The notes: generated from the letters alone by a model not told the origin. A stretch of DNA of 64,000 nucleotides from Streptomyces uncialis (GCF_036250755.1 NZ_CP109583.1:806001-870000), one strand, 5' to 3'; positions 39,734 through 48,516 are shown, counted from the stretch's first letter. Made by a program: numbers and translations.

Positions 39734-41077
39734 ATGCGTCGAAGAATCCTCGCCAGGCTGGCCATAGCCACCTGCGCCGCGTCTCTTCCGGTTTCCCTGA
39801 TGGTCACGGCTCCCGCCTCGGCCGACACCAGCAGCTCGCAGAAGGACAAGAAGAACCAGCCCGATCTCAGGCGGATCGGGTACTTCACCCAATGGGGTGT
39901 CTACGGCCGGGACTTCCAGGTCCAGGACCTCGACAAGAGCGGCGCCGCGGCGCGGCTCACCCACATCAACTACGCCTTCGGGAACGTCAATCCCGAGGGC
40001 AAGTGCTTCATCGAGAGCATCCCGGGCGAGGGCGACCCGTGGGCGGACTACGTCCGGCCCATCGACGCCGCGAACTCGGTCGACGGCGTCGCGGACAACG
40101 ACACCCAGCGCCTCGCGGGCAACTTCAACCAGCTCGCCGAGCTGAAGAAGAAGCACCCCGGCCTCAAGGTCATGATCTCGCTCGGCGGCTGGAGCTGGTC
40201 CACCCACTTCTCGAACGCGGTCAGCACCCCGGCCAAGCGCACGGCACTGGTCAAGTCCTGCGTCGACCTGTACATCAAGGGCAACCTGCCCGTGGACGGC
40301 GCCCGCGGCGGCGAGGGCGCGGCGGCCGGTGTCTTCGACGGCATCGACGTGGACTGGGAGTGGCCGGGCTCCTCCGGCGACGACGACACGCCTTACACCC
40401 CCGCGGACAAGAAGAACTTCACCGCGCTGATCAGCGAGTTCCGTACCGAGCTGGACGCGTACGCGAAGTCGCAGAAGAAGCGCCAGCGCTACGAGCTGTC
40501 GGCGTACGTGCCGACCGCCCCGGCGAAGATCGACGCGGGCTTCGAGGTCCGCAAGATCATGCGCGACTTCGACTTCGTGAACCTCCAGGGCTACGACTTC
40601 CACGTGTCCGGCGAGAGGACCACGAACCAGCAGTCGGCGCTCTACGCCAAGAACGACTTCAGCGTGCACCAGACGGTCAACGACTGGCTGCGGCGCGGCG
40701 CTCCCGCCCACAAGCTGGTCGTCGGGATGCCGCTCTACGGACAGGGCTGGACCGGGGTCACCGGCGGCGGCGACGGTCTCCACCAGCCGAACACGGGCCC
40801 GGCGCCCGCGACCTTCCAGGCCGGTTTCGAGGACTACAAGGCCCTGAAGAAGCTGGCCGAGTCCGGTACGTACAAGCTCCACCGCGGCACGAAGAACGGC
40901 GACGCCTGGCTGTTCGACGGCAAGACGCTGTGGACGTACGACGACCCGACCGTCCTGCGCGCCAAGACCAAGTACGTCCAGGACCGGGGCCTCGGCGGGG
41001 CCATGGTCTGGTCGCTCGACGGCGACACCGCCGACGGTGAGGCGATCCGCGCGATCGACCGGGGTCTCGACGACTGA
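39734..41077 (+). CDS. Secreted GH18 chitinase
   Basis: 447 residues. Signal peptide MRRRILARLAIATCAASLPV...PASA. The GH18 barrel has RIGYFTQWGVYGRDF (strand 1), KVMISLGGWSWS (SxGG motif), the catalytic FDGIDVDWEWPG with acid Glu209, MPLYGQGW and GGAMVWSLDGDT at the end. No carbohydrate-binding module is attached, so it is a minimal catalytic chitinase releasing chito-oligomers, complementary to the GH3 enzyme 9 kb away. No ribosome site precedes the ATG, which fits a leaderless or very short-leader transcript. A very strong terminator follows. Confidence 0.95.
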   Translation: MRRRILARLAIATCAASLPVSLMVTAPASADTSSSQKDKKNQPDLRRIGYFTQWGVYGRDFQVQDLDKSGAAARLTHINYAFGNVNPEGKCFIESIPGEGDPWADYVRPIDAANSVDGVADNDTQRLAGNFNQLAELKKKHPGLKVMISLGGWSWSTHFSNAVSTPAKRTALVKSCVDLYIKGNLPVDGARGGEGAAAGVFDGIDVDWEWPGSSGDDDTPYTPADKKNFTALISEFRTELDAYAKSQKKRQRYELSAYVPTAPAKIDAGFEVRKIMRDFDFVNLQGYDFHVSGERTTNQQSALYAKNDFSVHQTVNDWLRRGAPAHKLVVGMPLYGQGWTGVTGGGDGLHQPNTGPAPATFQAGFEDYKALKKLAESGTYKLHRGTKNGDAWLFDGKTLWTYDDPTVLRAKTKYVQDRGLGGAMVWSLDGDTADGEAIRAIDRGLDD

Positions 41078-41099
41078 TCCCGGGCGCGCGCACCACGCC

Positions 41100-41139
41100 G
41101 GTGCCCGGTGGGACGGGGTCACACGTCCCACCGGGCACC
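41100..41139 (+). terminator. Strong chitinase terminator
   Basis: Perfect 16-bp stem GGTGCCCGGTGGGACG / CGTCCCACCGGGCACC with an 8-nt loop, followed by TTTCC, 22 bp after the chitinase stop. Confidence 0.9.
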
Positions 41140-41431
41140 TTTCCGTTCGCCGCCCCGGCACACCGCCCTCCCGGGCCCGCACCGGCCACAACCCCCTCGA
41201 CCGCAAGGAATGCCTGCTCCGGGTGACCCGCAAGGTCACCACCCGCTCCACCGCCTGACCGCCCGCCCCGGGCACACATGTGCGCCGCGAAGCCCGGATC
41301 ACCCAGGACGGTGGTCCTGTCGGCCGACGCTCCCTCGTCCTGGGTGGGGAGGCGGATACGCCTGGCGGTCGATGTCTGCGGGCGCGCTCCGGACCGAGGC
41401 TTGAACTCCGTTTCCTGAGAGGGGAGTTCCG
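41140..41431. other. Gene-free region after the chitinase terminator
   Basis: Contains the short palindrome GGTGACC-CGCAA-GGTCACC (41222-41240) and, at 41403-41429, GAACTCC pairing with GGAGTTC, which overlaps the GGGGAG ribosome site of the next gene and could hold it closed. Nothing else was recognised. Confidence 0.55.
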
Positions 41432-42361
41432 GTGGATCGTTGGGATCGGGTCGGGCGGTTCGCGGCATACGGGGCGGCGCTGGCGTTGACGCCGTACTTG
41501 CTGATCAAGGTGTCGTGGGTGGTCGGTTCGCTCCTGGGGCTGCTGCCGGTCGGGGCCGGGTTCGGCAAGGCGGAGTGGGTGCTGCTGAACAGCGCCACGA
41601 TCGGTATGGCGGGCATCGGGATCGCGATGGCGCTCGCACTGGTGAGGCCATGGGGAACCCGCATACCGGGAGCGCCGCTGGTCTTCTGCGCCTGGGTCGG
41701 GACGGGGTTCCTCGTCCCGGTGCTCCCGTACGCCGTTCTCGGTTCGCTGCTGGACGCTCCGGAATCCGGGAGCGGCACCGACCCGTCGATGCCGGTCTGG
41801 GAGGCCGTGCTGGTCCAGATCGGATTCGTGGGTACGGGGCTGGGTCTGGCCCTCGCGCTGCCGATGTATTTGCGGCGGCGCTGGCCGGAGGCGCTCGCCG
41901 GGCGGCTCGGGGACGGCGGAGGGGGCTCACCAGGGCTGCCGCCGTGGACGGCCGCGGTCGGCGCCGCGGTCGGTCTCGTCTGGCTGTACTGGGCGGTGGG
42001 CGGCACCGCGGGTGTCGCCCACCGCGACGATCGGGACCTCGTCTGGCACACGCTGTCCGGAGTCTTCGGACTCTGGGCCCTGGCGGCTTCCGCCGCTGTC
42101 TGGGCTGCCGTCCGGGGCCGGCCCGCGCGTGTCCCTCGATGGGGTCCGACGGTGCTCGGCTGGCTGGGCTCGGGCTCGTTGTTCGCCTGGAGCGGCTGGA
42201 AGTTCCCGTTTACCCTGTACCTGGCGGTCGCACGACCGGCCGACGCTTCCCTCCCGGAGAACCTCGCGCTCGCGGCGGTCCTGCACCTCGCGGCGGTGGC
42301 GACGGGCGCCGCGATGCTGAGGACGCTCGTCCGCGCGCGGCCCGCGTCACGGAACGCGTAG
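41432..42361 (+). CDS. Polytopic membrane protein, unknown function
   Basis: 309 residues with about eight hydrophobic segments (for example GAALALTPYLLIKVSWVVGS, IGMAGIGIAMALALV, LVFCAWVGTGFLVPVLPYAV, WTAAVGAAVGLVWLYWAVGG, VLHLAAVATGAAML). Segments are separated by short charged loops; no transporter or enzyme motif was recognised. The GTG at 41432 follows GAGGGGAG, which can pair with upstream GAACTCC. Codon use is like its neighbours. It is followed 125 bp later by a secreted peptidase gene in the same direction. Confidence 0.75.
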   Translation: MDRWDRVGRFAAYGAALALTPYLLIKVSWVVGSLLGLLPVGAGFGKAEWVLLNSATIGMAGIGIAMALALVRPWGTRIPGAPLVFCAWVGTGFLVPVLPYAVLGSLLDAPESGSGTDPSMPVWEAVLVQIGFVGTGLGLALALPMYLRRRWPEALAGRLGDGGGGSPGLPPWTAAVGAAVGLVWLYWAVGGTAGVAHRDDRDLVWHTLSGVFGLWALAASAAVWAAVRGRPARVPRWGPTVLGWLGSGSLFAWSGWKFPFTLYLAVARPADASLPENLALAAVLHLAAVATGAAMLRTLVRARPASRNA

Positions 42362-42486
42362 GCGCTCCCTCCCGCCCGTCCGGTGCTCCCCCTCCCCCGG
42401 CAGGGGGAGCCGGTCCCCTCGCGTGGGGGATCTTCCAGGTGCCGCCGCCCGATGTACTTGAGGCGGTCGGCACAGGAAGGACCCGC

Positions 42487-43845
42487 ATGCGCGCCCCCAC
42501 GAGACGACGTCTGCTCACCTCCGCCGCGTCGGCGGCCTCGGCGGCCGGCCTGGCCGCGGCCCCCGTGCGGGCCGCGGAGCGGAAGCCCGTAGGCACCGTT
42601 GATCCGATGGACGCCCTGCGGGCGCTGCCAGGCCTGCGTGTCATCGAGGAACGGCCGGGCGCCGAGCCCGGCTACCGCTTCTTCGTGCTCGGGCTGCGCC
42701 AGCCGGTCGACCACGGCGCGCCCGGGGCCGGGACCTTCGAGCAGCGGCTGACCCTGCTCCATACCGCCGCCCACCGCCCGACCGTCCTGTTCAGCACGGG
42801 ATACGAAGTGCCGCTCGTGCCACGGCGGACCGAACCGGCTGTCCTGCTCGGCGGCAATCAGATCGGTGTGGAGCACCGCTTCTTCGGCACCTCGCGTCCG
42901 GCGGCTCCCGGTTTCGAGACGTTGACGATCCGGCAGGCCGCCGCGGATCATCACCGTGTGGTGCGCCTCTTCCGCCGCCTTTACCCGGGTGCGTGGATCT
43001 CCACCGGCGGCAGCAAGGGCGGTACGGCCAGCGTGTACCACCGCCGCTTCCACCCGCACGACGTGGACGGGACCGTCGCCTACTCCGCCCCGAACAATGT
43101 CGACGACCGCGAGGACTCCGCCTATGTGCGGTTCCTGGAGCATGTGGGCACCGCCGCAGCCCGTGACGCGCTCAGGACGGTCCAGCGGGAGATGCTGCTG
43201 CGCCGCGGCCACCTGGTCGCCCGCTACGAGACCTGGGCCGCCGCCACCGGCGACACCTTCCGCGTCATCGGCAGCGCCGACAAGGCACTGGAGACCGCGG
43301 TGCTACGGGTGCCGTTCATGTTCTGGCAGCGCCACACCGCCGAGGACGCCGCGGGCGTCCCGGGCCCCGACGCCTCCACCGACGCGCTGTACGCATGGCT
43401 GGAGCGGACCGCCGCCCTGCCCGCCTACGCGGACTCCACGGCGAGGGACTTCATCCCCTACTGGTACCAACTCGGCACACAGCTCGGCTATCTCGACGTA
43501 CCCACCGCCCATCTGGACGGACTGCTGCGCTACCCGGACGCCGTCGAGCCCCGCAGTTTCGTGCCGCGGGACATCCCGATGCGGTTCGACACCGAGGCCA
43601 TGCCCGACATCGACAGCTGGGTGCGGCGGCGCGCCTCCCGGCTGCTCTTCGTCAACGGCACCCAGGACCCTTCCGTCGCGGAGCCCTTCCGGACCGGCCG
43701 GGGCGACGCGCGCGTGCTGTGGGTGCCGGGCGGCAACCACCACGTCACGATCGCGGATCTGTCGCCCGGCGACCGCGCGGAGGCCGTCACCGCACTGCGC
43801 CGGTGGGGCGCGGGCGGGCGAGGCCGGGGTTCGCGGGACGAGTGA
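42487..43845 (+). CDS. Secreted serine tripeptidyl aminopeptidase, S37 (PS-10) family
   Basis: 452 residues. An Arg-rich, Ala-rich signal peptide (MRAPTRRRLLTSAASAASAA, AAPVRA) with an RRR pair suggests Tat or Sec export. The alpha/beta-hydrolase triad is visible: Ser in ISTGGSKGGTAS, Asp in LFVNGTQDPSV and His in VPGGNHHVTI. The aromatic and proline-rich middle region fits the Streptomyces mycelial tripeptidyl aminopeptidases of family S37. The ATG at 42487 has AGGAAGGA upstream. It probably trims peptides released by other extracellular proteases. Confidence 0.88.
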   Translation: MRAPTRRRLLTSAASAASAAGLAAAPVRAAERKPVGTVDPMDALRALPGLRVIEERPGAEPGYRFFVLGLRQPVDHGAPGAGTFEQRLTLLHTAAHRPTVLFSTGYEVPLVPRRTEPAVLLGGNQIGVEHRFFGTSRPAAPGFETLTIRQAAADHHRVVRLFRRLYPGAWISTGGSKGGTASVYHRRFHPHDVDGTVAYSAPNNVDDREDSAYVRFLEHVGTAAARDALRTVQREMLLRRGHLVARYETWAAATGDTFRVIGSADKALETAVLRVPFMFWQRHTAEDAAGVPGPDASTDALYAWLERTAALPAYADSTARDFIPYWYQLGTQLGYLDVPTAHLDGLLRYPDAVEPRSFVPRDIPMRFDTEAMPDIDSWVRRRASRLLFVNGTQDPSVAEPFRTGRGDARVLWVPGGNHHVTIADLSPGDRAEAVTALRRWGAGGRGRGSRDE

Positions 43846-43937
43846 ACCTGGCCGGACGGACGCCGAAGGCGACCACGACACACGGGGTCACGGAACCCTC
43901 GTGGGCGCGGAGTCACCGGCGGCCGGCACACGGATGC

Positions 43938-43976
43938 GGGGGTGGTCCGGAGGCGGGTGCCTTCCGGACCACCCCC
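43938..43976. terminator. Bidirectional terminator between convergent genes
   Basis: Perfect 14-bp stem GGGGGTGGTCCGGA / TCCGGACCACCCCC with an 11-nt loop, between the S37 peptidase gene (+) and the SgcJ-like gene (-). Confidence 0.85.
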
Positions 43977-44057
43977 GGTGGGGGCCACGGGGTGCCGTGG
44001 GGGGATCGGCGACCGCGTGGCTCGGGGTGGTGGCTGATGCGCTCCGCCGGGTGCGGG

Positions 44058-44483
44058 CTACTCGGCGAAGACCTGGGTGTTCTGACTGGCCGTCAGGACC
44101 CAGCGACCGTCCTCCTTGGACATCACATGGAGCGGGGTGCCCTCACCTTCGCTCTCGATGAGCTCGCCGTCCGGGGTGACGTACCGCTGGCGGACCTTGA
44201 CCGCGGCGACATCGGGGCGGACGAACAGGATGTGCACCACCTCATAGGTACCCAATCCGTGCTTCGACGAGCCGGGAAGCACTTTGCGGGTGAACTCCGC
44301 GATCTCGTCCCGTCCGATGAGCCGTTTGCCGTGGCCCGTCGTCCAGATCGCGTCATGGCGGAACAAGGCAGCGAATCTGTCGGGGAGTTCGTTGCGCTGC
44401 GCGTACTGGATCTCGGCGACGACCTGCTCGATCGCCTCGGTCTCGGCCGCGCGGGTCCTGTCGTCCATGCTCGTCGCGTTCAT
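44058..44483 (-). CDS. SgcJ/EcaC-family (NTF2-like) protein
   Basis: 141 residues. NTF2-like cone fold of the SgcJ/EcaC group: AIEQVVAEIQYAQRNELPDR, FAALFRHDAIWTTGHGKRLIG, then VRPDVAAVKVRQRY and DGRWVLTASQNTQVFAE. Such proteins are often called oxidoreductases, but activity is rarely shown. The start is uncertain: ATG 44483 is preferred, with TTG 44504 and ATG 44468 as alternatives; none has a clear ribosome site. It lies downstream of the S1 protease gene but is separated by a strong hairpin. Confidence 0.8.
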   Translation of the reverse strand: MNATSMDDRTRAAETEAIEQVVAEIQYAQRNELPDRFAALFRHDAIWTTGHGKRLIGRDEIAEFTRKVLPGSSKHGLGTYEVVHILFVRPDVAAVKVRQRYVTPDGELIESEGEGTPLHVMSKEDGRWVLTASQNTQVFAE

Positions 44484-44555
44484 GGGAGCAGCATCCGGCC
44501 TCAACCATGATTGAGGTCAAGCGCTGTTCCCCGGTGGCCGCGAAGGACGCCCGAT

Positions 44556-44592
44556 GGCGGTCCGGCCGTGCTGCCGGGACGGCCGGACCGCC
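44556..44592 (-). terminator. Terminator after the S1 protease gene
   Basis: Perfect 14-bp stem GGCGGTCCGGCCGT / ACGGCCGGACCGCC with a 9-nt loop, just beyond the protease stop codon. Confidence 0.85.
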
Positions 44593-44607
44593 CGCTTCGG
44601 GGGCGCG

Positions 44608-45810
44608 TCAGTCGTCGTCCTCACCCGGCGCGCCGTCCTCGGGCGGGGTCGTGGTGCCGTCCTGCGGGGGCGCTGGGTCGGTGGGCGGCTGCTGGCCACT
44701 GCCGCCGTCGCCGAGGGTCGCGCCGAAGGCGGTCAGCGCGGTGGTGACGGGCTGGAAGAAGGTGATGCCGCCGCCCGCGCAGTCGCCGCTGCCGCCGGAG
44801 GTCAGACCGACGGCTCCGCCGTCACGGGTGAACAACGGGCCGCCGCTGTCGCCGGGTTCGGCACACACATCGGTCTGCACGAGTCCGCTGACGGTGCCCT
44901 CGGCGTAGTTGACGGTGGCGTTCAGACCGGTGACCCGCCCCTCGTGCAGCCCGGTGGTGCTGCCCATCCGGGAGACCTCCTGGCCGACGGTCGCGTCGAG
45001 AGCCTGGCGGATCGCGACGGTCCGGCCCTGGCCCACGGCGACCACGCTCGGCGCCTGGGCCGCCGGGTCGTCGTACGACGCGACGGCGAGGTCCCCGGAG
45101 CCGGGGAAGGTCGCCTCCTGGATCGTGCCGAGCGGGGTGCCGTTGGCCTCGGTCCAGCGGGCGGTGGCGACCCCGCAGTGGCCCGCGGTGAGGAAGCCGG
45201 GGGCGCCGTCGCGGGTGGTGACGTTGAAGCCGAGTGAACAGCGCGCGCCGCCGCCGAGGATGGCGTCACCGCCCGAGGCGAAGGGGGTGAACTCACCGGC
45301 GGCCCGTTCGATCCGGGCCATGTCCGCGCCGAGTCCGGCGACGGTGGCCTTCAGCCGGTCCCAGTCGGCGCCCTTGACGGTCCGGTCGGCGGTGACCCGG
45401 ATCTCGTTGGTGACGGGGTCGACGGCCCAGGACGTTCCCGGGATGGTGGCCTCGGCCTTGAGGGTGCTGGAGGCGGCCTTCAGTTCGGTGACGCTGTGCT
45501 CGACGCTGCGGACGACGGCTCCGGCCGCGCGGACCTGGTCCGCGGCCGTGTCGTCGTTACCGGCGACATTCACGACGACACGCCGCTCGTCGCTGTCGTA
45601 GTAGGCGCCGCCGAAGTTCTGGCCCAGCCGGTCGGCGAGCCGCGCGGAGAGTTCGGAGGCGGCCGGCGGGGTGAACTGCCGCAGGGCCGGGGTGTCCGGG
45701 CCGCTCTGCGTCGCACCGGCGTTCGGCAGGAGGACGGCCGCGGTGCCGAGGGCGACGACAGCGGCGCCCGCCACAGCCGCCTTGCGCTTGGGTATGCGTT
45801 GGTGTTTCAA
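44608..45810 (-). CDS. Secreted S1 (streptogrisin-type) serine protease with prodomain
   Basis: 400 residues. Signal peptide (PKRKAAVAGAAVVALGTAAV), an alpha-lytic-type prodomain (about 45-170), and a chymotrypsin-fold catalytic domain with His211 in FLTAGHC, Asp240 in GSGDLAV and Ser322 in AEPGDSGGP. Cysteine pairs Cys191-Cys212 and Cys316-Cys344 match streptogrisin disulfides. The tail after residue 370 is an acidic Pro/Asp/Gly linker with no binding module. The start is a TTG at 45810 with AGGAGG 8 nt upstream. It is exported and should self-process by removing the prodomain. Confidence 0.93.
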   Translation of the reverse strand: MKHQRIPKRKAAVAGAAVVALGTAAVLLPNAGATQSGPDTPALRQFTPPAASELSARLADRLGQNFGGAYYDSDERRVVVNVAGNDDTAADQVRAAGAVVRSVEHSVTELKAASSTLKAEATIPGTSWAVDPVTNEIRVTADRTVKGADWDRLKATVAGLGADMARIERAAGEFTPFASGGDAILGGGARCSLGFNVTTRDGAPGFLTAGHCGVATARWTEANGTPLGTIQEATFPGSGDLAVASYDDPAAQAPSVVAVGQGRTVAIRQALDATVGQEVSRMGSTTGLHEGRVTGLNATVNYAEGTVSGLVQTDVCAEPGDSGGPLFTRDGGAVGLTSGGSGDCAGGGITFFQPVTTALTAFGATLGDGGSGQQPPTDPAPPQDGTTTPPEDGAPGEDDD

Positions 45811-46137
45811 CGGGGTGACCTCCTGGGGAGCGGTGCCGCCCGTGGCGGCGAGCCGTGGAGCGGCCGAACGGCGTTGAGTACGGGCGAGCCGCGCCCCGCG
45901 TTCAGACCACCGCGCGTCGCTCCGGGGCGGCTGGCCGAAACCCGTCTCCCCCGCACCTCGTTGACCTGCGGTCCCGTCGAGCGGCCCACGGACGGGCGGC
46001 TTCCGTCCGACGGGAATTCACCGGACCGCCATCGACGGCCGTACGCGCTACGGCACAGAACTCCGCGCCGTTCCGGGCATGTTCGCGCCCCACCGGTACG
46101 ACGCGGGGAACAGGCGCACCGGGCGGTCGGTGGCCGC
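45811..46137. other. Gene-free region upstream of the S1 protease
   Basis: About 330 bp between the protease start and the end of the next minus-strand gene. It must contain the protease promoter; no clear -10/-35 pair, repeat or hairpin was recognised. Confidence 0.6.
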
Positions 46138-46557
46138 TCACACCCGGGTGCCGACGGCTATCCGCCCGTTCCCGGACAGCCGGACCAGGGCCCGCAGGAC
46201 GATGGCGAGCCGGGCCTCGTCCAGTTCCTGGACCCTGGACAGGGCGGTCTGATGGGAACCGGCCATGGACAGCACGAAGCCGAGGAACACCCGCTCGGCG
46301 GCGGACAGTTCCAGGACGTACAGCTGGCGGGCGAGCGCGGACCAGTCGCAGCGGAGCCCGGTGGCCGTGTCCTCCCTGACGAGGACGAGCCGTATGTCGT
46401 CCCGGCCGAGGAGCCCGGCCTCCTCGGTCAGCGCGCTGACGGCGGCCTGGTCGCGGGCGGTGACGGCCCAGCGCCGGAGCCGTTGCGGCAGCGCGGGCGG
46501 CGGGGCCGCGCCGCCGGGGTCGGACGAGGTGAGGTCGGTGTCTCTGCTGATGGGCAT
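46138..46557 (-). CDS. Hypothetical soluble protein
   Basis: 139 residues starting MPISRDTDLTSSDPGG. A disordered 25-residue N-terminus is followed by a helical domain (LPQRLRRWAVTARDQAAVSA, LYVLELSAAERVFLGFVLSM, ELDEARLAIVLRALVRL). No family was recognised. The ATG at 46557 has GGAGG about 7 nt upstream. A strong hairpin separates it from the upstream HTH/Clp-N gene. Confidence 0.7.
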   Translation of the reverse strand: MPISRDTDLTSSDPGGAAPPPALPQRLRRWAVTARDQAAVSALTEEAGLLGRDDIRLVLVREDTATGLRCDWSALARQLYVLELSAAERVFLGFVLSMAGSHQTALSRVQELDEARLAIVLRALVRLSGNGRIAVGTRV

Positions 46558-46603
46558 GCGGGGCCTCCGCGGGGGCGCGGCCACCCTGGACGGTCGCCCC
46601 GGC

Positions 46604-46636
46604 GGCCCCGGGGGCGGTTGCGCCGCCCCCGGGGCC
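46604..46636 (-). terminator. Hairpin between the Clp-N gene and the hypothetical gene
   Basis: 14-bp stem GGCCCCGGGGGCGG / CCGCCCCCGGGGCC with a 5-nt loop, about 195 bp downstream of the Clp-N stop and 47 bp upstream of the next start. It is a probable terminator without a T-run. Confidence 0.65.
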
Positions 46637-46831
46637 CGGCCGGGGCGGTCGGACCCGGGTGGGCAGGTTCGCCGGTACGTTCCGGTTTCACCTGCTCATA
46701 CGCTCCCGGCCGCCGCTTGGTTCAGCCTGTGACGGTTCACACGCCGAGCGGCCGAACGCACGAACGGGCGCACCCCGGCGCACGACGCGGCGCACGCCCC
46801 GGCACACGGTCGCCGCCGGACGGGCCGGGGA

Positions 46832-47557
46832 TCATCCCCGTACGGCTTCCAGTTCGGTGACGACGAACTCCTCCGCCGCGGCCTTGGCGACCCCCGCGGC
46901 GGAGAGCACGCCCCGGCCGTCCTCGAACTCCAGCAGGGCGAGCAGGAGATGCTCGGTGCCGACGTAGTTGTGACCGAGCCGCAGCGCCTCACGGAAGGTC
47001 AGTTCCAGCGCCTTCTTCGCCCCGGCGTCGTACGGCACCAGGTCCGGTACGTCCTCGGCCGCGGGCGGCAGGGCGGCCCTGGCGGCCTCCTTGAGGGCGT
47101 CGAGGCCGACGCCCTGCGCGGTGATCGCGCGGGTTCCGAGGGATCGCGGTTCGGTGATCAGCCCCAGGATCAGATGGACGGTGCCGACCTGGTCGTTGTC
47201 GGCGGCCCTGGCGTCGTTGTGGGCGACCGTGACGACATTGCGCGCGGGGACGGTGAAGCGGCTGAAGCCCTGACCGGGGTCCAGGGCCGGGGGCTCCCCC
47301 GGATTCTTGGGCACGAACCGCTTCTGGGCGGCCTGGCGGGTGACCCCCATGCTCCTGCCGATGTCGCTCCAGGACGCTCCGCCCCGGCGGGCCTGGTCCA
47401 CGAAGTGGCCGATCAAATGGTCGGCCACCTCACCGAGATGGTCAGCGGCGACTACCGCGCTGGTGAGCTGTTCGAGGGTGTCGGGATGCGCGGTCTTGAT
47501 GGCGTCGATCAGATCGTCGAGGCGGACGGGTGGCTTGATGTGCTGCGCTTCGGTCAT
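46832..47557 (-). CDS. HTH protein with Clp N-terminal (ClpR repeat) domain
   Basis: 241 residues. The N-terminal part carries a helix-turn-helix (ARRGGASWSDIGRSMGVTRQ, AAQKRF). Residues about 97-238 are a double Clp N-domain: FTVPARNVVTVAHNDARAA, VGTVHLILGLITEPRS, then LTFREALRLGHNYVGTEHLL and LLALLEFEDGRGVL. There is no AAA+ ATPase, so it is a DNA-binding protein with a substrate/adaptor-like domain. Two 17-bp palindromes overlap its promoter, pointing to autoregulation. The mRNA start implied by the promoter is within a few bases of the ATG at 47557. It is downstream of the two crcB genes. Confidence 0.85.
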   Translation of the reverse strand: MTEAQHIKPPVRLDDLIDAIKTAHPDTLEQLTSAVVAADHLGEVADHLIGHFVDQARRGGASWSDIGRSMGVTRQAAQKRFVPKNPGEPPALDPGQGFSRFTVPARNVVTVAHNDARAADNDQVGTVHLILGLITEPRSLGTRAITAQGVGLDALKEAARAALPPAAEDVPDLVPYDAGAKKALELTFREALRLGHNYVGTEHLLLALLEFEDGRGVLSAAGVAKAAAEEFVVTELEAVRG

Positions 47558-47559
47558 GA

Positions 47560-47605
47560 GGCAACCCTAGGTTGACACTCCAGCTGCCGTCAACCCGAGG
47601 TTGAC
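47560..47605 (-). promoter_or_regulatory. Promoter overlapped by two 17-bp palindromes
   Basis: On the minus strand, TTGACG and TAGGGT with an 18-nt spacer lead almost directly into the ATG. GGCAACC-CTA-GGTTGAC (47560-47576, one mismatch) covers the -10, and the perfect GTCAACC-CGA-GGTTGAC (47589-47605) covers the -35. Centres are 29 bp apart. They are likely operators of the encoded HTH protein. Confidence 0.75.
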
Positions 47606-47617
47606 ACCTTTCGGCCT

Positions 47618-48013
47618 TCATCCCCACAGCGCCGATCCGGCCGCCGCGCCCGCGAACGCCGCCCCCACCCCGGCGGCCACACTGCCCACCGCGTTCAGGG
47701 CCGCGCGGACCCCGGCGCCCTCCTCCGCCAGCCTCAGCGTCTCGTAGGAGAAGGTCGAGTACGTGGTGAGCGCCCCGCACAGACCGGTGCCGAGCAGCAG
47801 ATACGTCCGCGAACCGACCGCCCCGGCCAGCACCGCGCCCGTCAGCACCCCGAGCATCAGACAGCCCGCCACGTTGACCACGAAGGTGCCCCAGGGGAAC
47901 AGCGAGTCGTGCCGGGTGCGGACCGCGCGGTCCGTGAGGTACCGCGACGGCGCGCCGACCGCCGCCCCCACGATCACCAGCAGCCAGTCCACGGTGGCGC
48001 TGCCCGGGGTCAT
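47618..48013 (-). CDS. crcB: CrcB/Fluc fluoride channel subunit (second gene)
   Basis: 131 residues, four TM helices. CrcB motifs: [15 protein letters not shown] (GGxxGxxxRY variant with Pro), [35 protein letters not shown] (the conserved GxxGxxTTFSTF-type motif). The ATG overlaps the stop of the first crcB gene (ATGA). Fluc proteins form dual-topology dimers; adjacent paired genes usually encode oppositely oriented halves of a heterodimer that expels fluoride. Confidence 0.92.
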   Translation of the reverse strand: MTPGSATVDWLLVIVGAAVGAPSRYLTDRAVRTRHDSLFPWGTFVVNVAGCLMLGVLTGAVLAGAVGSRTYLLLGTGLCGALTTYSTFSYETLRLAEEGAGVRAALNAVGSVAAGVGAAFAGAAAGSALWG

Positions 48014-48516
48014 CCGGCCCTCCGGCGCAGCGTCCGGCGGGTGACCCGGGCCGCCGCCCAGACCGCTGCCAACGCGACGACCGGGGTGAGGACGAGCGCC
48101 CAGACGGCCGGACCCGGCCGTCCGTGGTGGACGAGCTGCCGCACATCGAGGGCGTAGGCCGAGAAGGTGGTGAACCCGCCGAGCACGCCCGTACCCAGGA
48201 ACGGCCGGAGCAGCGTATGCGGGGCCCGGGCGGCGGCGAGCGCGGCCATGAGCACCCCGATCAGGGCGCATCCGACCGCGTTGACACCCAACGTGGTCCA
48301 GGGGAAGTCCCCTTCGGTGGTCGGCCACAGCAGCACCGCCCCGTACCGGGCGCTCGCCCCGAGCGCCCCGCCGACCGCCACGGCCCCGAGCACGGGCCAC
48401 TGCCCGTCCGGCGCCCGTCCGGCGCCGCCGGGCACATCGGGGTCGACCGGTTCGCGGGGTCTTGCGGAAGCCGGTGCGGGCGGCCCACCCGGCGGCGGCA
48501 CGGGCGGCTCGGTCAC
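48010..48516 (-). CDS. crcB: CrcB/Fluc fluoride channel subunit (first gene)
   Basis: 168 residues. A Pro-rich 45-residue N-terminal extension precedes the four-helix CrcB core: [57 protein letters not shown] 48516 is chosen because GGGGGAGG lies upstream; the frame continues much further but without signals. It is overlapped with the second crcB gene. No fluoride riboswitch could be recognised in the 110 bp upstream. Confidence 0.9.
   Translation of the reverse strand: MTEPPVPPPGGPPAPASARPREPVDPDVPGGAGRAPDGQWPVLGAVAVGGALGASARYGAVLLWPTTEGDFPWTTLGVNAVGCALIGVLMAALAAARAPHTLLRPFLGTGVLGGFTTFSAYALDVRQLVHHGRPGPAVWALVLTPVVALAAVWAAARVTRRTLRRRAG

Noticed and set aside
39344..39767. Pro/Thr-rich repeat peptide frame upstream of the chitinase
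   Set aside because: Explained by the 42-bp tandem repeat; runs through the chitinase promoter and start in another frame, with no ribosome site or domain.
41140..41260. Possible gene remnant ending RKECLLRVTRKVTTRSTA after the chitinase
   Set aside because: Too short and unsupported; it could be chance in GC-rich DNA.
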